A stretch of DNA of 13,482 nucleotides from the NCBI GenBank assembly GCA_023423235.1, contig JAFAFY010000222.1:1-13482 (forward strand), in the 5' to 3' direction. Positions within the stretch are counted from its first letter, which is position 1. Each line of letters starts with the position of its first letter. Shown here in pieces: positions 1-6,939 of the stretch. Below the pieces are notes generated by a model. That model was not told the origin of the DNA and ran no database searches. It saw only the letters and a list, made by a program, of their open reading frames with translations. The stretch comes from Pseudomonadota bacterium. GTDB lineage: Bacteria; Pseudomonadota; Gammaproteobacteria; Xanthomonadales; Xanthomonadaceae. The position numbers and the translations under genes are program-made.

Positions 1-565
1 CCGTCCGCCAGGCGACGTGGCGGAGATCGTCGCGGTGGACCTGGTCGCGCGTCGCCAGCGACAGCGGCATCGGATAGCCGGCCGGCGCGTCCACCCGCAG
101 CCATACCGCCTGCCCGGCCTGCAGGCCTCGGGGCAAGGCGATGGCCAGGGCGCGCCGCGAGAAACGCAGGTCGGCAGCGGCGCCATACAGGGCGTGTTCG
201 CTCGCGGCGGTCGCGCCCGGCAGCCAGGCCTGCACCCGCGTGGAATGCGGCATGCCCAGCAGAAGATGCGGCTCGTCGTCGGGCGCGACGTCGGCCCCCA
301 CCGTCAGCCGCCACCAGCGCGGCGCGCGCGCGGGCTCGAACAGCACATCGGCAGATGCGGCGACCAGCGCGGCGTCATGCAATCCAGCGACGACTTCCTG
401 CGCGGGCGGATCCGCGGCCAGGCGCGCCAGCGTCAGCGGGACGTGCGCCAGCCCGACCAGATCCGAATTTCCACCCACCTCGCGATCCGGCGCTGCGGAA
501 TGCTGCAGGTACGCGAATGCCGGCCACGCCGCCGCGATCAGCAGCAGCCACCACCAGCGCCACAT
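1..565 (-). CDS. Membrane sensor protein with 7TMR-DISM-type extracellular domain, N-terminal part (cut by window edge)
   Basis: An open frame runs leftward from 565 to the window edge with no stop, giving 188 residues. The protein starts with a signal peptide or signal anchor (MWRWWWLLLIAAAWPAFAYL). A beta-rich region of about 160 residues follows, with stretches such as AWLPGATAASEHALYG, LRFSRRALAIALPR and VWLRVDAPAGYPMPLSL. That pattern resembles the periplasmic domain of 7TMR-DISM receptors, where it precedes seven membrane helices and an output domain, in this family usually a diguanylate cyclase (GGDEF) or histidine kinase. The output domain lies outside the window, so the activity is unknown. 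An in-frame ATG at 592 would add nine residues; I prefer 565 because the signal sequence then begins at once and GGGAGCGGGAA lies upstream. It is the last visible gene of the leftward operon, 102 bases after the preceding stop. The coding call is firm; the domain name is recognition from pattern only. Confidence 0.72.
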   Translation of the reverse strand, partial: MWRWWWLLLIAAAWPAFAYLQHSAAPDREVGGNSDLVGLAHVPLTLARLAADPPAQEVVAGLHDAALVAASADVLFEPARAPRWWRLTVGADVAPDDEPHLLLGMPHSTRVQAWLPGATAASEHALYGAAADLRFSRRALAIALPRGLQAGQAVWLRVDAPAGYPMPLSLATRDQVHRDDLRHVAWRT

Positions 566-667
566 CGTGCGAGTCCCATTCCCGCTCCCCATGCGGGAAA
601 TGCTAGCGCGAAACCCGGGCCGCAGCCGGGGATGCCGCACCCCACCGCGCAAGGGCGTGCGGGTCGC

Positions 668-1333
668 TCAGCCGCGCGCCGCGCGCCAGCCGCGCAGCAG
701 CATGGCCGGCGCCGGCACGGCCCGCACCACGCCCTCGCGTGCAAGCAGGCGCAGGCGCCCCTGCAGGATCGAATCGTGGATCCGCCGCGGCCGGGTGCCG
801 CCATCGCGGGCGGGCCAATGCGCCAGCACGGCCATGGCCTGCGATTGGCCGGCAAGCAGCAAGGCCTGCGCAGCCAGCAGCGGCGCGGCGCTCAGCCGGC
901 CACCACCATCGCCGCGCGTCCCGCTGCCCAGCAGCGTGGTCTCGCAGGCGGCGACCGCCAGCGCGAGGTCCTGCAGCCGGGCGAGATTGCCGTCGACCTG
1001 GTCCGGATGCTCACGGGTCGCCGGCAACGCGCGCAGCGCCAGTGCGAGGGTCTGCCAGGGCGCATCGACGCGCTGCAGTTCCACCGCCAGCGGATGCCGG
1101 CGCGCGCCCTTGGCCCAGCCCTGCAGTTCCTCCTGCCACCACGCCAGCTTTGCCAGTCCGGGCGTGGGGTCGGCCCCACCCCAGGCGGCATCGCCGATCT
1201 CGTCGAGCAGCGCGAACCAGGCCTGCACCCGCGCGCGTTGCGCTTCGGGCACGAATGCCATGCCGATGCGCCACTCCGGCCAGCGCACCCGCCACTTGCC
1301 GGTGAAATCGTCGTCGGCCAGGTCCACGCTCAT
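668..1333 (-). CDS. Squalene/phytoene synthase-like protein, small and divergent
   Basis: The 221-residue helical protein has the general layout of the squalene/phytoene synthase superfamily: an early helix with FALLDEIGDAAWG, then KLAWWQEELQGWAKGARRHP, matching the region where family members carry their first aspartate-rich motif and the following L-x-W-W-x-E-L helix. The aspartate-rich DxxxD motifs of active synthases are not evident, and the protein is shorter than the usual 270-350 residues, so prenyl transfer activity is doubtful. It has no signal peptide. I chose ATG 1333 because it sits in an ATGA overlap with the stop of a mini-ORF and begins MSVDLADDD; a GTG at 1339 is possible. It is the next gene after the HAD phosphatase in the leftward operon that includes ubiG, an isoprenoid-quinone gene, so a role near isoprenoids is a reasonable but untested guess. 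Confidence 0.7.
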   Translation of the reverse strand: MSVDLADDDFTGKWRVRWPEWRIGMAFVPEAQRARVQAWFALLDEIGDAAWGGADPTPGLAKLAWWQEELQGWAKGARRHPLAVELQRVDAPWQTLALALRALPATREHPDQVDGNLARLQDLALAVAACETTLLGSGTRGDGGGRLSAAPLLAAQALLLAGQSQAMAVLAHWPARDGGTRPRRIHDSILQGRLRLLAREGVVRAVPAPAMLLRGWRAARG

Positions 1334-1356
1334 GCCCACAGGTCCGTGCTCATGCC
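1317..1356 (-). repeat. 20-bp imperfect tandem duplication at a gene junction
   Basis: Read on the minus strand, unit 1 (1356-1337) is GGCATGAGCACGGACCTGTG and unit 2 (1336-1317) is GGCATGAGCGTGGACCTGGC; 16 of 20 positions match. Each unit contains GGCATGAGC, so each supplies an ATG overlapping a TGA. Because 20 is not a multiple of three, the upstream ATG is out of frame with the downstream gene and opens only a short ORF. Confidence 0.75.
1330..1353 (-). other. Seven-residue mini-ORF linking two genes by ATGA overlaps
   Basis: The minus-strand reading from 1353 is MSTDLWA followed by TGA. Its ATG overlaps the TGA of the HAD phosphatase gene (1352-1350), and its own TGA (1332-1330) overlaps the ATG of the phytoene-synthase-like gene (1333-1331). 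It probably arose from the tandem duplication, since MSTDL copies the MSVDL start of the next protein. It may act as a re-initiation stepping stone or may not be translated at all. Confidence 0.4.
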
Positions 1357-2051
1357 GTCGCCGGCCAGGCCGCCGCCGCGCACAGCGCCGCGGGCTGCGC
1401 GACCATCACGTCGCCCTGCCAGGCGATCGGGTCGTCATCGTCCAGCCGGTAGCCCCACAGCGCCACCACCGAGGGCATGCCGGCTGCCCGCGCGGCCACG
1501 ATGTCGCGGGCGTCGTCGCCGACGTAGGCAGTCTGCGCGGGCGCGATGCCGAGGATGCCGGCGGCATGCAGCAACGGCAGCGGATGCGGCTTGCGCTCGG
1601 CCAGGGTATCGCCGCCGACCAGCACCCGGCAGCGCTCCTGCCAGCCCAGTTGCGACAGGATCTCGCGCGCCAGGTATTCGGGCTTGTTGGTTACGATGCC
1701 CCAGGGCGTGCCGGCCGCTTCCAGCGCCGCCAGCATGGCCTCCACGCCGTCGAAGGGACGGCTGTGGCGGCCCAGTTCCGCCTGGTAGATCGCCAGGAAC
1801 TCGGGCACCAGATCGACCACCTGCGCCGGGTCGAGTTCGGGAAACGCCGCCGAGGCCATCGCCCGCGCGCCGCGCGAGACGTGCTGGCGGATCTGCGCCA
1901 GCGTCAATGGCGCGCGGTCGCGCGCGGCCAGCATGCGGTTGACCGTCGCCAGCATGTCGGGCGCGCTGTCGAGCAGCGTGCCGTCGAGATCGAACAGAAC
2001 CCCGGCCGGGAACCGCACCGGCCCCGGTCCGGCACGCATGTCGGCACTCAT
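1350..2051 (-). CDS. gph: HAD-superfamily phosphatase, Gph/MupP type
   Basis: This 233-residue protein belongs to the phosphoglycolate phosphatase-like branch of the HAD family. Motif I is LFDLDGTLLDSA, with nucleophile D21 and acid/base D23. Motif II is VTNKP (T121), motif III contains K154 in AERKPHPLP, and motif IV is YVGDDARD with D179 and D180 for magnesium. The helical cap lies at about 30-95. By family it would hydrolyse 2-phosphoglycolate. However, the order MTA deaminase, ubiG, HAD phosphatase matches my memory of Pseudomonas, where the same HAD gene is mupP, the N-acetylmuramic acid 6-phosphate phosphatase of peptidoglycan recycling. Sequence motifs alone cannot separate these two. 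The ATG at 2051 forms an ATGA overlap with the ubiG stop, which fixes the start and implies translational coupling; a longer in-frame extension upstream only reads through ubiG. Confidence 0.92.
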   Translation of the reverse strand: MSADMRAGPGPVRFPAGVLFDLDGTLLDSAPDMLATVNRMLAARDRAPLTLAQIRQHVSRGARAMASAAFPELDPAQVVDLVPEFLAIYQAELGRHSRPFDGVEAMLAALEAAGTPWGIVTNKPEYLAREILSQLGWQERCRVLVGGDTLAERKPHPLPLLHAAGILGIAPAQTAYVGDDARDIVAARAAGMPSVVALWGYRLDDDDPIAWQGDVMVAQPAALCAAAAWPATA

Positions 2052-2770
2052 GCAGGTTTCCGCGCGCAGGCCAGGTAGTTGACGTCGGTGCGCGCAACCA
2101 CGCGCGCGGCGTTGCGCCAGGGCTCGTACATCAGGCCGCTGACATCCTCGATCGCCAGGTCCGCCTCGCGCAGCCATGCCGCCAGTTCCGACGGCCGGAT
2201 GAAGGCGCTGTACTGGTGGGTGCCACGCGGCAGCAGCCGGGCCACGTACTCGGCGCCGACGATCGCCAGTGCGAACGCGGCCGGGGTGCGGTTGAGGGTG
2301 GAGACGAACAGTTGCCCGCCCGGCTTGAGCAGCGTGGCGCAGGCCTGCAGGATCGCCGCCGGGTCGGGTACGTGCTCGAGCATCTCCATGCAGGTCACCA
2401 CGTCGTAGCTGCCGGGGCGCTCGGCCGCCAGCGCCTCGACCGCCTGCACGCGGTAGTCGACCTCGACCCCGGATTCGAGCGCGTGCAGCTTCGCCACCCG
2501 GATCAGGTCCTCGGCCAGGTCGATCGCGGTGACCCGCGCGCCGCGCGCGGCCATCGCCTCGCTCAGCAGGCCGCCGCCACAGCCCACGTCCAGCACCTCG
2601 GCGCCGTCGAGCCGCGCGCGCGTGCGCACGTAGTCCAGCCGCGCCGGATTAAGCGCGTGCAGCGGCTTCTGCGGGCCGTCCTTGTCCCACCAGCGGCTGG
2701 CGAGCGCGCCGAACTTGTCGAGCTCGGCCTGGCTGTAATTGCCTTGCGGGGCGGTGTGCGGTGCGGTCAT
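2048..2770 (-). CDS. ubiG: Ubiquinone biosynthesis O-methyltransferase UbiG
   Basis: UbiG is the SAM-dependent methyltransferase that carries out both O-methylation steps of ubiquinone synthesis at the inner membrane face. The protein is 240 residues, the same length as the E. coli enzyme. The N-terminal family signature is present (ELDKFGALASRWWDKDGPQ, then LHALNPARLDYV). The SAM-binding motif I is VLDVGCGGGLLSE at about 59-71, followed by VTAIDLAEDLI (motif post I, acidic residue for ribose) and VVTCMEMLEHVPDP, the typical motif II region. I chose ATG 2770 because a GAGG ribosome-binding site lies six bases upstream (2777-2780) and the protein then starts MTAPHTAPQGNYSQ. It begins 11 bases after the mtaD stop and overlaps the phosphatase gene by four bases. 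Both mtaD and ubiG deal with SAM-derived metabolites, which may explain the pairing. Confidence 0.97.
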   Translation of the reverse strand: MTAPHTAPQGNYSQAELDKFGALASRWWDKDGPQKPLHALNPARLDYVRTRARLDGAEVLDVGCGGGLLSEAMAARGARVTAIDLAEDLIRVAKLHALESGVEVDYRVQAVEALAAERPGSYDVVTCMEMLEHVPDPAAILQACATLLKPGGQLFVSTLNRTPAAFALAIVGAEYVARLLPRGTHQYSAFIRPSELAAWLREADLAIEDVSGLMYEPWRNAARVVARTDVNYLACARKPA

Positions 2771-2776
2771 GCGAAA

Positions 2777-2780
2777 CCTC
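2777..2780 (-). promoter_or_regulatory. Ribosome-binding site of ubiG
   Basis: GAGG on the minus strand lies six bases before ATG 2770. It supports this start over the longer open frame that extends upstream into mtaD. Confidence 0.6.
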
Positions 2781-2781
2781 G

Positions 2782-4131
2782 TCAGGCGCCGGTACGGATG
2801 GTGGAGATGCGGTCCCGCCACTGGCGCGCGTTCGCGCCGATCGCATCGAGGTCGAGCCCGACCAGCACGCGCTCGCGCAGTTTCGCCTGGCCGGCGATCC
2901 ACACGTCGCTGACCTGGTGGCGGCCGGTCGCGTAGACCAGTTGCGAGACCACATGGTGCAGCGGCTGGGTTTCCACCGGCGACAGGTCCACGACCACGAG
3001 GTCGGCCTGCTTGCCCGGGGTGATCGAACCGACCAGGTGCTCGAAGCCGATCGCCCTGGCCCCGCCCAGCGTCGCCGCACGCAGCGCGGTGAACGCGTCC
3101 AGCGCCGCGGCATCGTTGGCGACCGCCTTGGCCAGGATCGCCGCGGTGCGGGTCTCGCCGAACATGTCGAGGTCGTTATTGCTGGCGACGCCGTCGGTGC
3201 CGATGGCAAGCGTCACGCCCGCGCGTTCCAGCGCGCAGGCCGGGCAGAAACCCGAGGCCAGCTTGAGGTTGGACTCGGGGCAATGCACCACGCTGACGCC
3301 GCGCTCGGCGCACAGGTGGATCTCGGCCTCGGTCAGCTGGGTCATGTGCACCGCGATCAGGCGGTCGTTGACCAGGCCCAGGCGGTCCAGGCGCGCCAGC
3401 GGCCGCTGGCCGTGCTCGCGGATCGACTGCTCGATCTCCTGCGCGGTCTCGTGCAGGTGCAGGTGCACCGGCACGTCGAGCTGGTCGGCCAGCATGCGCA
3501 CGCGCTCGAAATTGGCGTCGTTGACGGTGTAAGGCGCGTGCGGGGCAAAGGCCATCGCGATCAGCGGATCATCGCGCCAGTGGTCGTGGACCTCGCCGGC
3601 CTTGTCGAAATATTCGTCGTCGCTGGCGGCCCATGCGGTGGGGAAATCGATGACCGGCAGGCCGATCCGCGCGCGGAAGCCGTGGCGCTTGTAGACCGCA
3701 GCCTGCACGTCGGGAAAGAAGTAGTTCTCGTTGACGCAGGTGGTACCGCCACGCAGCATCTCGGCCAGCGCCAGGGTGATGCCGTCGGTGACGAACTCCG
3801 GCCCGATCACCGCGCCCTCGATCGGCCAGATGTGCTGCTGCAGCCAGACCTTCAGCGGCAGGTCGTCGGCAATGCCGCGCAGCAATGTCATCGGGTTGTG
3901 GGTGTGCGCGTTGACCAGGCCCGGCAGCACCGCCGACTGCGGCCGCGAGACCGTCTCGGCTGGCGCGAAGCGCGCCCGCGCCTCGGCGATCGGCAGCACC
4001 GCGACGATTTCGCCGCGATGCACCGCGACAGCGTGGTCGTCGAGCACCACCGCATGCGGCTCGACCGGCACCACGTGCGCGGCCTCGATCAGCAGGTCGA
4101 TGGATTCCAGCGGAGTGTCATGCATGTTCAT
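2782..4131 (-). CDS. mtaD: 5'-methylthioadenosine / S-adenosylhomocysteine deaminase (TRZ/ATZ amidohydrolase)
   Basis: This 449-residue amidohydrolase has the complete set of family metal and catalytic residues: H76 and H78 in NAHTHNP, H198 in FAPHAPY, H225 and E228 in HLHLHE, H262 in AVHMTQ and D313 in IGTDG. Enzymes with this pattern deaminate the adenine ring of S-adenosylhomocysteine and 5'-methylthioadenosine, giving the inosyl products and ammonia, in the cytoplasm. Older annotations call such proteins chlorohydrolases after AtzA/TrzN, which is misleading here. The linked ubiG consumes SAM and releases SAH, so the neighbour fits. I recall the Pseudomonas aeruginosa homologue next to ubiG as an MTA deaminase, which supports that substrate. 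The ATG at 4131 overlaps the stop of the upstream gene (ATGA), with a second ATG two codons on. Substrate preference between MTA, SAH and adenosine cannot be read from sequence. Confidence 0.93.
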   Translation of the reverse strand: MNMHDTPLESIDLLIEAAHVVPVEPHAVVLDDHAVAVHRGEIVAVLPIAEARARFAPAETVSRPQSAVLPGLVNAHTHNPMTLLRGIADDLPLKVWLQQHIWPIEGAVIGPEFVTDGITLALAEMLRGGTTCVNENYFFPDVQAAVYKRHGFRARIGLPVIDFPTAWAASDDEYFDKAGEVHDHWRDDPLIAMAFAPHAPYTVNDANFERVRMLADQLDVPVHLHLHETAQEIEQSIREHGQRPLARLDRLGLVNDRLIAVHMTQLTEAEIHLCAERGVSVVHCPESNLKLASGFCPACALERAGVTLAIGTDGVASNNDLDMFGETRTAAILAKAVANDAAALDAFTALRAATLGGARAIGFEHLVGSITPGKQADLVVVDLSPVETQPLHHVVSQLVYATGRHQVSDVWIAGQAKLRERVLVGLDLDAIGANARQWRDRISTIRTGA

Positions 4132-4958
4132 TCGTCCACGGGCGTCGAGGCCCAGAAAAGCCCGTTGTGCAGCACGCGGGTGTCATAGCCGTTACCGTCG
4201 TAGCGCACGACCCGGCTGACGCGCCGATGGGTCTGGACGGCGCCGTCGAAGTCCTCGCCCGCAGGCTTGTCGGTCCGCGTGACGTCGGCCATCACGCGCA
4301 GGTCGGCGAGGCCGTGGTGGCGGCCCGGCTCCACGCCAATGGTCAGCGCGGCCGACTCGGTGACCAGGCGCGTGTCCTCGCGCCAGTTGCAAGGCTCGCC
4401 GACGACCCGCTGCCAGGTGTCGAGATAGGTAGAGAACACCGGCTTCAGACCGCTGCCTTCGCGCATGTAGAGCGTCAGTTCGTCGTTGAAGCCCGCATCC
4501 GGGCAACTGGCACCCCGCGCGGAACTGTGCACCACGACCCCGAAGGCACGGACGCCGGGGGCAAGATCGTAGCGGGCAGTGTCGAGCCGCAGGGCGCCTT
4601 CCTCCAATGCCAGCACCGCGTCTTCCGCCAGATCGGTTTGATGCACCGCGAGCGGCTGCGCATTTGCGGCATCCAGCACGGCAACCGTCAGCCGCAGCTG
4701 TCGCTCGCCCCATTCTGCGTCGCCGGGCAGCACATGGGCGACCGCCGCCAGCGCCAGCGACGGGTCGAAGGGCCAGATGCGGCAGGCCTGCGCCGCCAGC
4801 AGCGCGTGTTCGGGGACCAGTCCGGCATCGGCCAGGCCGCGCAGCGTCTGGCTGGCACAGGCGTCATTCGCAGCCACTGCCGCGCTGAAGGGACCAGACG
4901 CCAGCAGCAGCGCGAAAGCCGCCAATCCGCAATGCCCAAGCCAGTAGCGGCGCGGCAT
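4128..4958 (-). CDS. Secreted protein of unknown function, first gene of the leftward operon
   Basis: I do not recognise this family. The 276-residue product starts MPRRYWLGHCGLAAFALLLA and has a clear signal peptide that probably ends near SAAVA-AND, so the mature protein should be periplasmic or exported. The mature part begins with an alpha-helical segment rich in alanine and leucine (about 38-80) and continues as a beta-rich domain with motifs such as YDLAPGVRAFGVVVHS, NDELTLYM and PVFSTYLDTWQRVV. Mature cysteines occur in DACAS, AQACR, GASCPDAG and EPCNW and could form disulfides. The frame is open upstream to 5207, but that part only translates the repeat patch, so ATG 4958 is preferred. 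Its stop overlaps the mtaD start by four bases (ATGA), so it is co-translated with a cytoplasmic nucleoside deaminase, which is an unexpected partner for an exported protein. Confidence 0.8.
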   Translation of the reverse strand: MPRRYWLGHCGLAAFALLLASGPFSAAVAANDACASQTLRGLADAGLVPEHALLAAQACRIWPFDPSLALAAVAHVLPGDAEWGERQLRLTVAVLDAANAQPLAVHQTDLAEDAVLALEEGALRLDTARYDLAPGVRAFGVVVHSSARGASCPDAGFNDELTLYMREGSGLKPVFSTYLDTWQRVVGEPCNWREDTRLVTESAALTIGVEPGRHHGLADLRVMADVTRTDKPAGEDFDGAVQTHRRVSRVVRYDGNGYDTRVLHNGLFWASTPVDE

Positions 4959-5020
4959 CTCTGCCTGCACCGCCACTCGCGCGCGATCGACCGACACGCA
5001 TCCGGGATCAGCCTTGTTCC

Positions 5021-5072
5021 CTTCCCCCGCCCGCGGGGGAAGCTGCCGAAGGCGGATGGGGGGATGCGGCAG
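5021..5072. repeat. Hairpin repeat element, G/C-run type
   Basis: CTTCCCCCGC (5021-5030) and GCGGGGGAAG (5033-5042) form a perfect 10-bp stem with a 2-base spacer. A second inverted pair, CTGCCG (5043-5048) and CGGCAG (5067-5072), follows at once. This arrangement resembles interspersed hairpin repeats found many times in xanthomonad genomes. It lies upstream of the leftward operon and downstream of efp, in DNA with no gene. Confidence 0.6.
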
Positions 5073-5107
5073 GTGTCGATCGCTTCCCCAGTCTGGCGCT
5101 GCATCGC

Positions 5108-5205
5108 GCATCGCTTCGCGATTGCCGTGGCGCGTGAAGAACTCGATCCCTGCCTGCGCGGGGATGATGGATTCACGACGCATCGCTTCGCGATCGCTGT
5201 GAATC
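5108..5205. repeat. REP-like composite: two ATCGCTTCGCGAT hairpins flanking a third palindrome
   Basis: GCATCGCTTCGCGAT occurs twice in the same orientation, at 5108-5122 and 5180-5194; each is a hairpin with stem ATCGC/GCGAT and loop TTC. Between them is ATCCCTGCCTGCGCGGGGAT (5146-5165), with ATCCC/GGGAT ends. The right copy is embedded in a longer hairpin, GATTCAC (5170-5176) pairing with GTGAATC (5199-5205), whose end is only two bases from the efp stop. Such IIPAQAG-coding palindromes are a familiar interspersed repeat type in this family. The right hairpin could also protect the 3' end of the efp mRNA or weakly terminate it. Confidence 0.65.
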
Positions 5206-5207
5206 AA

Positions 5208-5774
5208 TCACTTCACCCGGCTGACGTATTCGCCCGAGCGGGTGTCGACCTTGATCACCTCGTCCTGGCCGACGAACAGCGGTACGCGCACCACCGCGCC
5301 GGTTTCCAGCGTGGCCGGCTTGCCGCCGCCGCCCGAGGTGTCGCCGCGCACGCCCGGATCGGTCTCGGTGATCTTCAGCTCGACGAAGTTCGGTGCCTGC
5401 ACCGCGATCGGGGTGCCGTTCCACAGCGTCACCACGCAATCCTCCTCGCCCTTGAGCCACTTCTCGGTGCCGCCCATGCCGGCCTTGTCGGCCTGGACCT
5501 GCTCGAAGGACTCCGGGTTCATGAAGTGCCAGTACTCGCCGTCGCTGTAGAGGTACTGCATGTCGGTGTCGAGCACGTCGGCCGCCTCGACCGAGTCGGT
5601 GCTCTTCATCGTCACTTCCTGCACGCGACCGGACTTGATCAGCCGGTACTTCACCCGGGTGAAGGCCTGGCCCTTGCCCGGCTTGACGTATTCGGTGTCC
5701 GTGATCACGGCGGGTTCGTTGTTGATCAGGATCTTCTGCCCGTTCTTCACGTCGTTCATGCCAAGGCTGGCCAT
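5208..5774 (-). CDS. efp: Translation elongation factor P
   Basis: EF-P binds between the P and E sites of the ribosome and relieves stalling at polyproline stretches. The protein is 188 residues, the normal length, with the three beta-barrel domains in order: KOW-like N-terminal domain (about 1-65), OB central domain (about 68-130) and C-terminal OB domain (about 131-188) with the signature ITETDPGVRGDTSGGGGKPA. The tip loop is YVKPGKGQAF with lysine 34, the residue that EpmA/EpmB modify with beta-lysine; an arginine for EarP-type rhamnosylation is absent. The divergent neighbour is epmB, so modifying enzyme and substrate are encoded together. AGGAG (5781-5785) lies six bases before ATG 5774 and fixes the start. 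It is separated from the downstream operon by a 250-bp repeat patch. Confidence 0.98.
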   Translation of the reverse strand: MASLGMNDVKNGQKILINNEPAVITDTEYVKPGKGQAFTRVKYRLIKSGRVQEVTMKSTDSVEAADVLDTDMQYLYSDGEYWHFMNPESFEQVQADKAGMGGTEKWLKGEEDCVVTLWNGTPIAVQAPNFVELKITETDPGVRGDTSGGGGKPATLETGAVVRVPLFVGQDEVIKVDTRSGEYVSRVK

Positions 5775-5871
5775 TGCTTGCTCCTGCTGGGCCGCCGGTG
5801 CCGGCGGCTACACTATGGGGATTCCCGGCCGGCGCAATGCCGCCGCCCGTCTCTGGATTTCAGAACCCCGC
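5775..5871. promoter_or_regulatory. Divergent efp/epmB promoter region
   Basis: The 97 bp between the two divergent starts must hold both promoters. The only AT-containing spot is TACACTAT (5809-5816), readable as a -10 in either direction (TACACT on plus; TAGTGT on minus). On the minus strand TTGCGC lies 16 bases upstream of TAGTGT, giving a plausible efp promoter with a leader of about 35 bases. No good -35 is visible for epmB. AGGAG at 5781-5785 is the efp ribosome-binding site; epmB has no clear one. Confidence 0.35.
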
Positions 5872-6915
<1,044 letters not shown>

Positions 6916-6929
6916 CGCGCACTGCCTCC

Positions 6930-6933
6930 GGAG
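6930..6933 (+). promoter_or_regulatory. Ribosome-binding site of the fimX-like gene
   Basis: GGAG lies six bases before ATG 6940 inside the 24-base gap after epmB, so translation starts independently even if the two genes share a transcript. Confidence 0.6.
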
Positions 6934-6939
6934 ACCCGC

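Noticed and set aside
17..2078. Two overlapping plus-strand open frames of about 640 codons
   Set aside because: They are opposite to the sensor, phytoene-synthase-like and phosphatase genes, with arginine/alanine-rich compositions and no motifs.
2771..2902. Longer ubiG starting at 2902
   Set aside because: The added 44 residues overlap mtaD and match no part of UbiG; a ribosome-binding site precedes 2770.
4959..5207. N-terminal extension of the secreted protein gene to 5207
   Set aside because: The extra 83 codons only translate the hairpin repeats (IIPAQAGIE, LPPRAGEG), and they would bury the signal peptide.
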